From an uncultured Eubacteriales bacterium (GTDB lineage Bacteria; Bacillota; Clostridia; TANB77; CAG-508), in the NCBI GenBank assembly GCA_902492015.1, contig CABUJR010000008.1, positions 1 through 64,000 of the forward strand: 64,000 nucleotides of DNA, read 5' to 3'. Below, one piece after another: positions 32,459 to 41,431 of the stretch. The notes below the pieces were generated by a model, which saw only the letters and a list, made by a program, of their open reading frames with translations, did no database searches and was not told the DNA's origin. The stretch's first letter is position 1. Every line of letters begins with the position of its first letter. A program made the translations under genes and the position numbers.

Positions 32459-32517
32459 TTTAAAGAATAATTATAGAAAGGATTGGTGAGAGCTATCTCG
32501 CCAAAAGGTATGACAAG

Positions 32518-32817
32518 ATGAAAACCCAGAGGGATAAAGACAACAAGAAGATAATCATGTTCTTTGTAAAAAAATTGGAGGAGGATTTTGGAAAGGACAT
32601 AGAGGACTTGAAACAAGCTGAAGATTTTTGGCGGAAATTAAAAATGAAGTATGTACCAGAAACATTATTAAAAGATCATGGATACACTTCAGTGGAAACA
32701 TGCGGAGAAGATTCCATACAAATCAAAGGGAAACGGTATGTGTTTTATGGATATGCTATTGTCGATAACAAAGAAAAATTGATGGTGGTATATGAAATGG
32801 AGGAGGCACACAGTTAG
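32518..32817 (+). CDS. Small hypothetical protein
   Basis: A 99-aa charged protein (MKTQRDKDNKKIIMFFVKKL) with AAAAGG upstream of the ATG. It shows helical N-terminal and beta-rich C-terminal halves (IQIKGKRYVFYGYAIVDNKE). Composition is less AT-rich than the core genes, as in the preceding patch. A GCACAC/GTGTGC hairpin with a T-rich tail (32804-32832) overlaps the stop and acts as terminator. No family recognised. Confidence 0.65.
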   Translation: MKTQRDKDNKKIIMFFVKKLEEDFGKDIEDLKQAEDFWRKLKMKYVPETLLKDHGYTSVETCGEDSIQIKGKRYVFYGYAIVDNKEKLMVVYEMEEAHS

Positions 32818-32857
32818 TGTGCTTTCTTCTTTAATAATTTTAGAGTAGTTTAAAACA

Positions 32858-32886
32858 TTGATTTTTACTTAAAAATACAGTATAAT
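32858..32886 (+). promoter_or_regulatory. Promoter of the trpS transcript
   Basis: TTGATT (32858-32863), 17-bp spacer, TATAAT (32881-32886). Confidence 0.8.
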
Positions 32887-32917
32887 ATTAATGTTAAATT
32901 TATATTAAGGAGAATTT

Positions 32918-32959
32918 ATGAAAGCAAAAAATATAAATTATAGACGATGGCAAAACTAA
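32918..32959 (+). CDS. Short Trp-containing leader ORF of trpS
   Basis: A 13-codon ORF, MKAKNINYRRWQN, with a strong AAGGAG 7 bases upstream. The single Trp codon is two sense codons before the stop. It lies between the trpS promoter and trpS, 41 bases upstream of the gene. The position and the trpL at 8441 suggest Trp-dependent control. No clear terminator hairpin is seen, only a weak CTTTAAT/ATTAAAG pair, so any mechanism may act on translation. Confidence 0.55.
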   Translation: MKAKNINYRRWQN

Positions 32960-33000
32960 GCTTTAATAAATAAAAAATATGATTAAAGTGAGGGATAAAA

Positions 33001-34020
33001 ATGGAGAATAAAAAAAGAATATTAACAGGAGATAGACCAACAGGAAAATTGCATATAGGTCATTATTTTGGATCTTTAAAAACAAGATTAGAAATGCAAG
33101 AGAGTGGAAAATATGATCCATATATTTTAATTGCAGATGTTCAAGCATTAACAGATAATTTTAATAATCCAGAAAAAGTTAGAAAAAATGTAAGAGAAGT
33201 TGCAATGGATTATTTATCAGTTGGAATAGATCCTGAAAAAACAACTATATATATACAATCTATGATACCTGAAACAGCAGAACTTACAGTATTCTATTCT
33301 AATTTGGTAACAATAGCAAGACTTGAAAGAAATCCTACTGTAAAAACAGAGATTGCTCAAAAAAGAGAAATTTTCGGAGAAAGTGTAACTTATGGATTTT
33401 TAGGGTATCCAGTAAGTCAAGCAGCAGATATTACAGCTTTTGAAGGAGAACTTGTTCCAGTAGGAGAAGATCAACTTCCATTAATAGAACAATGTAGGGA
33501 AATAGTTAGAAAATTTAATAGCATTTATGGTGAAGGTGTTTTAAAAGAACCTGAAGCAGTTTTATCAACTACTAAAAGAATAAAAGGTTTAGATGGAAAT
33601 GAAAAAATGGGAAAATCACTTGGAAATGCTATTTATTTATCAGATAGTGAAGAAGAGATAACAAGAAAGGTTATGGGAGCAGTAACAGATCCTAATAGAA
33701 TAAAAAAAGATGATTTAGGAAATCCTGATATTTGTATGGTAGCTTATTATCATAATTTATTTTCTAGTAAAGAAGCTTGCACTAAAGCTTGTGAAGAATG
33801 TAGAGCTGGAAAAAGAGGATGTGTTGCATGTAAAAAAGAACTTGCAAACAATATTATAGAGGCTTTAAGACCAATAAGAGAAAAGAGAAAATATTATGAA
33901 GAGCATATTGAAGAAGTGGATAGAATTTTAAAAGAAGGAACTGAAAAAGCTAGAAAAACAGCAAAAGAAACTATGAAAAAAGTAAAAAAAGCAATGATGC
34001 TAGATTATTTTGAAGAATAA
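33001..34020 (+). CDS. trpS: Tryptophanyl-tRNA synthetase
   Basis: A 339-aa class I synthetase. The HIGH motif is in GKLHIGHYFGSL (about residue 18) and the KMSKS equivalent is EKMGKSLGN (near 201). A Cys-rich stretch (EACTKACEECRAGKRGCVACKK, about 258-280) is seen in a subset of TrpRS. It charges tRNA-Trp. A Trp-codon leader ORF precedes it. Confidence 0.96.
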   Translation: MENKKRILTGDRPTGKLHIGHYFGSLKTRLEMQESGKYDPYILIADVQALTDNFNNPEKVRKNVREVAMDYLSVGIDPEKTTIYIQSMIPETAELTVFYSNLVTIARLERNPTVKTEIAQKREIFGESVTYGFLGYPVSQAADITAFEGELVPVGEDQLPLIEQCREIVRKFNSIYGEGVLKEPEAVLSTTKRIKGLDGNEKMGKSLGNAIYLSDSEEEITRKVMGAVTDPNRIKKDDLGNPDICMVAYYHNLFSSKEACTKACEECRAGKRGCVACKKELANNIIEALRPIREKRKYYEEHIEEVDRILKEGTEKARKTAKETMKKVKKAMMLDYFEE

Positions 34021-34048
34021 ATTTTATATATAAAGTAGAGGATAAGTT

Positions 34049-34402
34049 ATGAAAGAATATGTAAAAAGGTTTTCTAAAGCGCCAGATTTTAAACAAAAAG
34101 GTTTTGATGGCTATATAGCTAAAATAGATAATCAAAATATAAGTATTACATTTGAAGATGTTCATAAAGGACATGATAAATATTGTACAAATACAAAAAT
34201 TACTCATATATATTATGTGATTTCAGGAAAAGGTAAGTTTAAAATTGATGAAAATATTTATGAAGTAGAAGAAAATGATATTATTGAAATTCCAGCAAAC
34301 ACTAAGTTTATATTTGCTGGAGAAATGAAACTTTTATTAATAATGAATCCAAAATTTGATAAAACAACAGAAATAATTGGAGAAGATAATGATTTATATT
34401 AA
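34049..34402 (+). CDS. Cupin-domain protein
   Basis: A 117-aa single-domain beta-barrel. THIYYVISGKGKFKIDENIYEVEENDIIEIPANTKF carries cupin motif 1/2 features, but the metal-ligand His set is incomplete. It probably binds a small molecule or metal. It sits 28 bases after trpS and 30 before obgE on the same strand. The substrate is unknown. Confidence 0.8.
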   Translation: MKEYVKRFSKAPDFKQKGFDGYIAKIDNQNISITFEDVHKGHDKYCTNTKITHIYYVISGKGKFKIDENIYEVEENDIIEIPANTKFIFAGEMKLLLIMNPKFDKTTEIIGEDNDLY

Positions 34403-34432
34403 AAAATAATTTGAAAAGGAAGAGAAAATAAA

Positions 34433-35707
34433 ATGTTTGTAGATTATGCAAAAATAATAATTAAATCAGGTGATGGTGGAGATGGAGCAGCAACTTTTAG
34501 AAGAGAAAAATATGTAGCAGCAGGAGGACCAGACGGAGGCGATGGTGGAAAAGGCGGAGATGTCTACTTTGTTGTTGATCCAAATAGCAATACTTTAATT
34601 GATTTTAGATTTACTAAAAAATTTAAAGCTGAAAATGGTCAAAATGGAAGTGGAAGTCACAAATTTGGTAAAAGTGGGCAAGATTGTATTATAAAAGTAC
34701 CATTAGGAACTATTGTAAGAGATGCTGAGACTAATAAAATTTTAATGGATCTATCAGAAGAAGGACAAAAAGAGCTTATATTAAAAGGTGGTAGAGGTGG
34801 AAAAGGAAATTCACATTTTGCAACATCCACAAGACAAGCTCCAAGATTTGCAATAGATGGAGAAAAAGGAAAAGAAAAAGAAATTATTTTGGAATTGAAA
34901 CTATTAGCTGATGTTGGATTAGTAGGATTTCCAAATGTTGGAAAATCTACCATTCTTTCAAGAGTAACAAAAGCTACTCCTAAAATTGCTGATTATCATT
35001 TCACAACTATAGATCCAAATTTAGGTGTTGTAAAAACAGGACATGGTGATAGTTTTGTTTTGGCAGATATACCTGGAATTATAGAAGGTGCAAGTGAAGG
35101 TATAGGTCTTGGAACACAGTTTTTAAGACATGTAGAAAGAACAAGACTTTTATTACATGTAATAGATATAGCAGGAACAGAAGGAAGAAATCCTGTAGAT
35201 GATTTTCACAAAATAAATGAAGAATTAAAAAAATATAGTGAAAAATTGGCTAATAGAAAACAGATAATTGTTGCAAATAAAATTGATAGTATGCAAGATG
35301 ATACAAACCTTAAAGAAATTCAAAAACTTGCAAAAGAAAAAGATATAGAAGTTTATCAAATTTCAGCTGTAACGGGTGAAGGATTAGATGATTTATTTAA
35401 TCATGTTGCTGAAATATTAAAAATTCTTCCAAAAGAAGATATTATAGATGTTGAAGATAGAATTATATATACATTAGAAGATGATAAAGATGATTTTACT
35501 ATAAAAATCATAGATGGAGAATTTATTGTAGAAGGACCTGCAGTAGAAAGATTAATGGGAAGAGTAAATATCGGAGATAATGAGTCTTATGCTTATATGG
35601 AACGAATGCTTAAAAAATTAGGAATAGAAGATGAATTAAGAGCTAAAGGCGTTAAAGAAGGAGATACTGTTAAAATATTAGAATGGGAATTTGAATGGTA
35701 TGAATAA
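34433..35707 (+). CDS. obgE: GTPase Obg/CgtA
   Basis: A 424-aa protein. The glycine-rich Obg fold is at residues 1-158 (GGPDGGDGGKGGDV), followed by the G domain with G1 GFPNVGKST, G2/G3 DYHFTTIDPNLG and DIPGIIEGA, and G4 NKID. The C-terminal OCT domain (about 345-424) is present, as in Firmicutes Obg. It is a ribosome-assembly and stress GTPase. The last bases overlap the next ORF. Confidence 0.97.
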   Translation: MFVDYAKIIIKSGDGGDGAATFRREKYVAAGGPDGGDGGKGGDVYFVVDPNSNTLIDFRFTKKFKAENGQNGSGSHKFGKSGQDCIIKVPLGTIVRDAETNKILMDLSEEGQKELILKGGRGGKGNSHFATSTRQAPRFAIDGEKGKEKEIILELKLLADVGLVGFPNVGKSTILSRVTKATPKIADYHFTTIDPNLGVVKTGHGDSFVLADIPGIIEGASEGIGLGTQFLRHVERTRLLLHVIDIAGTEGRNPVDDFHKINEELKKYSEKLANRKQIIVANKIDSMQDDTNLKEIQKLAKEKDIEVYQISAVTGEGLDDLFNHVAEILKILPKEDIIDVEDRIIYTLEDDKDDFTIKIIDGEFIVEGPAVERLMGRVNIGDNESYAYMERMLKKLGIEDELRAKGVKEGDTVKILEWEFEWYE

Positions 35708-36986
35708 TATGAAAGATTTAGTTGAAGATGTATTAAAAGTATATTTAAGTGCAATAGATAGTAACAATGCTAAAATTATGCAAAATGTAAATGAAAAATA
35801 CACTATTATAGATAAGGCTATGATTTCTGCTTATTTATATATTAAGATTTTGAATAACTTAAAAATTAACGAAGAAAAGTCAAAAGATGTGCTAGTAAGT
35901 TATTTGACAAGACAAAATATATATGGAGAAACAGGAAATTTAGCATTAGAAATATCAAATAAAGAAAGAAAATCTTTGTATAATGAAGTATTAAATCATT
36001 TAGTAACAGAACAATTTGAATACAAAAATCGAATTTTAAAGAAATTAAAATATAATTATAAAATAATAGAAAATAATGAATATTCTGATTTAATTGAATT
36101 TTGTGAAAGTGTAGCTGAATTTTATATTTTAGATAAATTACTTAAAAGAGGAAATTGGGAAGTATTAAGTTATATAAATTCTTTAAAAAATAAATTTGCA
36201 GTTTATTTAAATTCAAATATTAAGAATTCTGAAAAAATAGAAAAAGAAAAAATGAAAATATATCAATTAATTTTGGAAGAAGAATTTGAAAAAACGGAAT
36301 ATTATAATTTAATTCAAATTGCTTTAAAATTAAAAGATGTTTATAGATATTCAACTTTAACAACAATGGTTCCAGAAGATGTTCTTTTTCATCAATATTG
36401 CATGGTTATTGTAAATATAGTTTTTGCAGATTATATGATTAAAAAAGGAGAAAAAATAGATAAATACAAATTAGTATGTAAAACTTTATTTCATGATTTT
36501 GGAGAATATAAAGGAAATGAAATAGTATCTCAAATTAAGTTATATAATGATGAAACAAAAGCTATGTTTGCCGAAATTGAAGAAAATGATGAAAAAGAAT
36601 TAGAAAAATTTTTAGGAAAAGATATTTATTTAATTATATGTGAATATAAAAGCGGAAAAGAAGGATATATTGCTGATATTCTAGATAAAATACTTGGAAT
36701 TATGAAACTTTGGATTGAAACAGGATATATGAACAATTATACTTATATAAAATCTTTATGTTCAGTATATCAAGCAAGATTTGCCAAATTTAAAAATATA
36801 GATAGAATTAATGAATTAAAAGATAAAGAATTTTTATTAGAATTTTTAAAAGATTCTTATGTATATGTAAAAGAAAATTTAGTAAATGCAAATCCTAAAA
36901 TTTTAGCTATGTACTTTACTAGAGAGGAAATAGAGAGTTTTAAGACAGAAATAAATAATTTAAAAAAATTGCGTTTTTTAGAATAA
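35700..36986 (+). CDS. HD-domain protein (YfbR-like phosphohydrolase fold)
   Basis: About 428 aa; the start is either ATG 35700, overlapping obgE, or 35709. The middle-to-C-terminal part (about 225-375) has an HD-type pattern: YRYSTLTTMVPEDVLFHQYC, LFHDFGEYKG and an acidic helix EYKSGKEGYIADILDKI. This resembles the 5'-deoxynucleotidase YfbR. The N-terminal helical 220 residues are not recognised. It is likely a metal-dependent phosphohydrolase, substrate unknown, translationally coupled to obgE. Confidence 0.7.
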   Translation: MNNMKDLVEDVLKVYLSAIDSNNAKIMQNVNEKYTIIDKAMISAYLYIKILNNLKINEEKSKDVLVSYLTRQNIYGETGNLALEISNKERKSLYNEVLNHLVTEQFEYKNRILKKLKYNYKIIENNEYSDLIEFCESVAEFYILDKLLKRGNWEVLSYINSLKNKFAVYLNSNIKNSEKIEKEKMKIYQLILEEEFEKTEYYNLIQIALKLKDVYRYSTLTTMVPEDVLFHQYCMVIVNIVFADYMIKKGEKIDKYKLVCKTLFHDFGEYKGNEIVSQIKLYNDETKAMFAEIEENDEKELEKFLGKDIYLIICEYKSGKEGYIADILDKILGIMKLWIETGYMNNYTYIKSLCSVYQARFAKFKNIDRINELKDKEFLLEFLKDSYVYVKENLVNANPKILAMYFTREEIESFKTEINNLKKLRFLE

Positions 36987-36999
36987 ATAAAACTTTTGT

Positions 37000-37054
37000 T
37001 TGACAAACAAAATGTTTTGTGATAATATACATTTGTAATAAGAACAAAGTTTCG
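37000..37054 (+). promoter_or_regulatory. lexA promoter with candidate SOS operators
   Basis: TTGACA (37000-37005), 17-bp spacer, TAATAT (37023-37028). ACAAAA-TG-TTTTGT (37007-37020) fills the spacer. Downstream AGAAC-AAAG-TTTCG (37041-37054) matches the Bacillus-type LexA box CGAAC-N4-GTTCG at 8 of 10 positions. Autorepression is expected. Confidence 0.65.
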
Positions 37055-37071
37055 TTGAAAGGAAATAAAAA

Positions 37072-37731
37072 ATGAGAAAAAAAGACCCAAATTCACTTAA
37101 TAAAAGAGAAAAAGCAATATTAAAATTTATAGAAAAACAAATAGCTATAAATGGTTATCCACCATCTGTTAGAGAAATAGGCAAAGCTGTAGATTTAAAA
37201 TCAACAGCAACAGTTCATGGATATATATCTTCATTAGAAAAGAAAGGTTATATACAAAAAGAAAGTCAAAAAGGTAGAACTTTAAAATTATTAAAAGGTG
37301 GAGCAGTAGAAGGAGACCAAATTTCTTTTGATAAAGAAGTATATTCAAGTAAAGAAATGGTTGATGTACCAGTAATAGGAAAAATTACAGCTGGTGAACC
37401 TATTTTGGCTGTCGAAAATGTTACAGATACTTTTCCAATTCCATTGGACTTTGTTGGAACAGGTGAAAGTTTCATGCTTACAGTTAGAGGCGAAAGCATG
37501 ATTGAAGCTGGAATTTTAGATGGTGATTATATATTAGTTAGAAAACAAAATACAGCGAATAATGGAGAAATAGTAGTAGCTTTAATAGGAGATGAAGCAA
37601 CAGTTAAGACTTTTTATAAAGAAAAAGACCATATAAGATTACAACCAGAAAATTCTACAATGGATCCAATAATAGTTCCAACTTGTCAAATATTAGGAAA
37701 AGTTTCAGGAGTATTTAGAAAAATAAGATAG
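37072..37731 (+). CDS. lexA: LexA repressor
   Basis: A 219-aa protein. The winged HTH (1-70) has GYPPSVREIGKAVDLKSTATVHGYISSLEKKG. The autocleavage site Ala-Gly lies in GKITAGEPI, with catalytic Ser in RGESMIEAG and Lys in DEATVKTFY. It represses SOS genes and self-cleaves on RecA filament. Convergent with folC across a bidirectional terminator. Confidence 0.97.
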   Translation: MRKKDPNSLNKREKAILKFIEKQIAINGYPPSVREIGKAVDLKSTATVHGYISSLEKKGYIQKESQKGRTLKLLKGGAVEGDQISFDKEVYSSKEMVDVPVIGKITAGEPILAVENVTDTFPIPLDFVGTGESFMLTVRGESMIEAGILDGDYILVRKQNTANNGEIVVALIGDEATVKTFYKEKDHIRLQPENSTMDPIIVPTCQILGKVSGVFRKIR

Positions 37732-37843
37732 ATAATCTGATGTTAGAGGAAAATAATTTATAAAAAATCAAAAAAACTAATATACAAAAAGTAAATTAAG
37801 AAAACTATAAGTGATAAAAGTAGGTAAAAATAAAATTCTAAAT

Positions 37844-37884
37844 AAAAAATATAGATATAATATAAAATTATATCTATATTTTTT
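37844..37884. terminator. Bidirectional terminator between lexA and folC
   Basis: AAAAAATATAGATATAA (37844-37860) pairs with TTATATCTATATTTTTT (37868-37884), with A/T runs on both sides. Confidence 0.88.
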
Positions 37885-37900
37885 ATCTAATAGGAAAGTT
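37879..37900 (+). repeat. Dispersed repeat B, partial copy 4
   Basis: TTTTTATCTAATAGGAAAGT matches the left arm of the repeat; the right arm is missing. Again it directly follows a terminator. Confidence 0.4.
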
Positions 37901-37908
37901 TGCTTAAA

Positions 37909-39195
37909 TTATATTATATCTTTTAATAATTTGTAGGTATAAAAACTTCCTACAACAAAATTAAAATCTGAATTTACATTTTTTATAGCATCAGCAAAAT
38001 CACTTGTTTTCAATAAATTAGCAGATTTTAAAGTTTTAGCAAATTCACATAAAATTTCTTTTGATATAAATTTTTCTTCTTTAGTTCCATCTGTAAATAT
38101 AAAAGTAGAATTTGGAAAAGCAGTACACAATTTTGTTAAGATAGATTTATAATCTTTATTTTTTATTATTGAAATTATAAAAGTTTTTGTACAATTAGTA
38201 TTTATATAATCATTTATTATATTAATAAAATTATCTATTGCGCTACTATTATGTGCTCCATCATATATAATATTTGGATTTTCTGATAATATTTCAAATC
38301 TAGCGGGATGAATAATACCATTTAAAGATTGTTTTATATTTTCTTCTGAAATCTCAAATCCTTTTTTATTTAAGATTTTTAAGGTCTCTAAAACTACACA
38401 AGCATTTTCAATTTGCTTATTTCCTAATAAGTTTAATTTTATGTCTTTGAAATTTTTATAATCAAAACTCTGATATAATGTTTTTAAAGAATGTGTATCT
38501 TTATAAATATTATGATATATGTTAGATATATCTTTGGAATTTACAATATGTAATTTATTATTTTTTTCTTTACAAATTTTTCTTATTATATTATCTATAT
38601 TTTTTTGATTAAATTTTATTGTATCTGAATTTTCTTTAATTATTCCAGCCTTTTGAATAGCAATTTCTTGAATAGTATTTCCAAGTATATTAGTGTGATC
38701 TAAAGAAATACTTCCAAGAATTGAAATTGAATTTTGAATAATATTTGTACAGTCAAATAATCCACCTAGCCCAACTTCTAAAACAACAATATCACAATTA
38801 TTGTTAAAAAAATATAGTAGAGCAAGAGTGGTTTCAATTTCAAAACGAGATGGTTTTAAGTTAAAAGTTTTAATATATTTTTTAACAAGTTTATCTATTA
38901 AAGGAATATAGTAATTTTCATCGTCTTCAGAAAAATAATTATTATTAATACAAATAGATTCATTTAAAGTTAAAAGATAAGGTGAAATAAATTTTCCTAC
39001 TTTATAACCAGAAGTAATTAGCACTTTATTTAACATTTCACAGATACTACCTTTTCCATTTGTTCCAGCAATATGAATAAATTTTAGTTTTTTTTCTGGA
39101 TGATTAAGTTCTTCCATAAACCAATTCATTGCATTCAAATTGGGTTTATCTGAAGTCATAAATTCAAAATTAGATATATATTGGTCTAGTGTCAT
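37909..39195 (-). CDS. folC: Folylpolyglutamate synthase / dihydrofolate synthase
   Basis: A 428-aa Mur-ligase-family enzyme. The P-loop is HIAGTNGKGSICEM (about 43), with VLEVGLGGLFDCTN and SISLDHTNILG following, and the C-terminal ligase domain from about 290. It adds glutamate to folates using ATP, trapping them in the cell. It is last in a minus-strand cluster with a folate ECF transporter, which links uptake to retention. Confidence 0.94.
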   Translation of the reverse strand: MTLDQYISNFEFMTSDKPNLNAMNWFMEELNHPEKKLKFIHIAGTNGKGSICEMLNKVLITSGYKVGKFISPYLLTLNESICINNNYFSEDDENYYIPLIDKLVKKYIKTFNLKPSRFEIETTLALLYFFNNNCDIVVLEVGLGGLFDCTNIIQNSISILGSISLDHTNILGNTIQEIAIQKAGIIKENSDTIKFNQKNIDNIIRKICKEKNNKLHIVNSKDISNIYHNIYKDTHSLKTLYQSFDYKNFKDIKLNLLGNKQIENACVVLETLKILNKKGFEISEENIKQSLNGIIHPARFEILSENPNIIYDGAHNSSAIDNFINIINDYINTNCTKTFIISIIKNKDYKSILTKLCTAFPNSTFIFTDGTKEEKFISKEILCEFAKTLKSANLLKTSDFADAIKNVNSDFNFVVGSFYTYKLLKDII

Positions 39196-39226
39196 ATTAT
39201 CTCCTTATATTCAATTTTTATAATGT

Positions 39227-39799
39227 TTACTTTTGTTCTTCTGAAAAACCTTTAGCTTTTAAAGCAATTTCTAAATCATTAGTTCTTTTAAAAATAGAAG
39301 TTAATAGTATTTTAAAAGTATATTTAATGCTGCTTAAAAAACTTGTACAAGATTTAGCCTTTAAAGCATTTCTTGTTTCATTGAAGTCTCTTATAAGAGT
39401 TGGAATAAAAGTAATTGCAATATTTATTATTAAACTAATGTCAGTAGGTGAAATACCAAAAATTTTTAATGGAAAAAATAATGTTTCAATAGCTTTTATT
39501 ATATTTGTAGTTCCAACTATGGCTTTAAAAATATATGTTATATTACATACTAAAATTAATTTAAAAGTAATTAAAAATGCTTCAAATAAACTGCCAAAAA
39601 ATAAATTAAATATTCCAGTTATCAAAATAAAAGGCATTAAAAAAAGTAGATTAGTAAAAGCCTTTTTTAATGAAACTTTAAAACTAATCATTATAATAAA
39701 ATTTATTAGTAATATAATAATTGCCAATACTAAATTTTGTATAGCAAATATAAAAAGCACATAAATTATAAAAATTAAAAACAAGATAAAATTTAACAA
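39227..39799 (-). CDS. ecfT: ECF transporter membrane component EcfT
   Basis: A 190-aa protein, shorter than usual EcfT (about 260). It has four to five membrane segments. The C-terminal coupling region has RDFNETRNALKAKS and a second motif LEIALKAKGF, matching the paired EcfT A-R-G-type motifs that contact the ATPases. It couples EcfA hydrolysis to the FolT S component. Confidence 0.85.
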   Translation of the reverse strand: MLNFILFLIFIIYVLFIFAIQNLVLAIIILLINFIIMISFKVSLKKAFTNLLFLMPFILITGIFNLFFGSLFEAFLITFKLILVCNITYIFKAIVGTTNIIKAIETLFFPLKIFGISPTDISLIINIAITFIPTLIRDFNETRNALKAKSCTSFLSSIKYTFKILLTSIFKRTNDLEIALKAKGFSEEQK

Positions 39800-39869
39800 A
39801 ATATACTCCTAAAATGATTATTAAAAATTATTAAATAAATAAAAATTAGAATTATTTCTTAAAATCTTA

Positions 39870-40682
39870 TTAGTCTAAAGATTTTTTTATTTCTTTTGCA
39901 ATGGTATCTAAAGAAAAATTCTCCAAATCAATATTAATATTATCTTGGTGCAGTTTGATAAGTATAGAAACAATACCAGGTGCCATAAAATCTTTTAATA
40001 AATTTAAGTTTTCAAATAAATCTTTTTTATAGAAAACTTTTTTAATATTACCTTTATCGAATAAAATGATTTTATCAGCAAGTAAAATTTCATCTATAAA
40101 ATTAGTTACAAAAATAACAGTAGTACCAGTTTGTTTTAGATTTTTTAAAGTTTCATAAATTGAAACTTTACTCATTGGGTCAAGCATTGTTGTAGGTTCG
40201 TCTAAAATCAATATACTTGGATTTATAGCAAGAGCCGATGCTATAGCAATTTTTTGTTTTTGACCAAGTGAAAGCTCATTTGTTGATGAATTTTTAAAGT
40301 TTAACATATCTACTTTTTCTAAAGCTTTTTCTATTCGGGTATCAAATTCAGAATAGGAAATATGTAAATTTTTTAAAGAGAAAGCTATATCATCATAAAC
40401 TTTATCAAAAACAATTTGATTTTCCGGATTTTGAAATACAATTCCAACTTTTTCTCTTATTTTTAAAAAATTTTTCTTATCTTTTAAAGAAATATTATCT
40501 ATAATAATATTTCCTGTTTTAAATTTTGTAAGACCAGCTAAAAGCTTAGAAAAAGTGGACTTTCCAGAACCGTTTTTACCAATTATACATACAAATTCTC
40601 CATCTAAAATTTCAAGGTTTAAGTTAGAGATTTCAAATTGACTAGTTTTAAATTTATAATTTAAGTTATCTATTTTTATCAT
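39870..40682 (-). CDS. ecfA: ECF transporter ATPase
   Basis: A 270-aa ABC ATPase. Walker A is GKNGSGKST, Q-loop VFQNPENQIVFD, signature LSLGQKQKIAIA and Walker B SILILDEPTTMLD. Most ECF modules have two different ATPases, but only one is present in this cluster. Either it works as a homodimer or the partner is elsewhere. Confidence 0.9.
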   Translation of the reverse strand: MIKIDNLNYKFKTSQFEISNLNLEILDGEFVCIIGKNGSGKSTFSKLLAGLTKFKTGNIIIDNISLKDKKNFLKIREKVGIVFQNPENQIVFDKVYDDIAFSLKNLHISYSEFDTRIEKALEKVDMLNFKNSSTNELSLGQKQKIAIASALAINPSILILDEPTTMLDPMSKVSIYETLKNLKQTGTTVIFVTNFIDEILLADKIILFDKGNIKKVFYKKDLFENLNLLKDFMAPGIVSILIKLHQDNINIDLENFSLDTIAKEIKKSLD

Positions 40683-40784
40683 AATAAAATCCTTTAATTA
40701 GCAATTAATTTACCAAGCTAAATTTTATAAAATTAAAAATTAACGAGGTTAAGTAAAATGATTAATTGTGAAATTTATAAGTAA

Positions 40785-41315
40785 TTAATCATCTACAATT
40801 AAGTATTTGTTTGTAAGTTCAATAATATACTTAGACAAAAAATACATTACTATAATTTGAATAGGAAGCATTATAAGTTTTGTTACAAATCTTGTTGATA
40901 AAATAGCAAGAAAAGCACTTCCATACAAGAAATGTAACATTAAACTCATAAGTAAAAGTTCTATGACTCCTAGTACTAAAATACTACTTATAGTAAGTCT
41001 AAAAATTAATTGTTTACCTGTGAAAAAGCCATCTTTTTTGTGAAGAATTAGACCATACACAAGTCCAACTAAACCTTGAATAATTGTGAATCCCACAAAA
41101 TATTCACCAAAAGGGAATAAGAGTGCACCTATTAAATCTCCTAATGCTGCAATTAAACATGAATATAATGGTCCAAGTAAATAAGCAGAAATCATAATAG
41201 GTAAAAAGCTTAAACTAATTACGAGAATAGGTGTTTTTATAGAAACAAATCTTGATAGTACAAGTAATAGTCCAAGTAATAAACCAGCTAATATTATTTT
41301 TTTTGTTTTAGACAT
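40785..41315 (-). CDS. folT: Folate ECF transporter S component
   Basis: A 176-aa, six-helix S component (LAGLLLGLLLVLSRFVSI; FLPIMISAYLLGPLYSCLIAALGDLIGALLFP). The sequence pattern and location next to folC support FolT rather than another vitamin S component. It binds folate outside and hands it over through EcfT/EcfA. No THF riboswitch is visible in the 116 bases upstream. Confidence 0.82.
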   Translation of the reverse strand: MSKTKKIILAGLLLGLLLVLSRFVSIKTPILVISLSFLPIMISAYLLGPLYSCLIAALGDLIGALLFPFGEYFVGFTIIQGLVGLVYGLILHKKDGFFTGKQLIFRLTISSILVLGVIELLLMSLMLHFLYGSAFLAILSTRFVTKLIMLPIQIIVMYFLSKYIIELTNKYLIVDD

Positions 41316-41431
41316 AAGTAAACTCCTTTTATTAATAATTTATTTATATATTTAATATTTCAATTTGATTAAAATAATTTATTTATCTTAAAATTAAATT
41401 TAAATTTAATTTTATATCTATTTAAATAAAT

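Noticed and set aside
39189..39764. 191-codon plus-strand frame opposite the minus-strand EcfT
   Set aside because: Antisense shadow; EcfT motifs and ribosome spacing support the minus strand.
41316..41431. Possible THF riboswitch before folT
   Set aside because: 116 bases of nearly pure A/T with no conserved THF-riboswitch segments.
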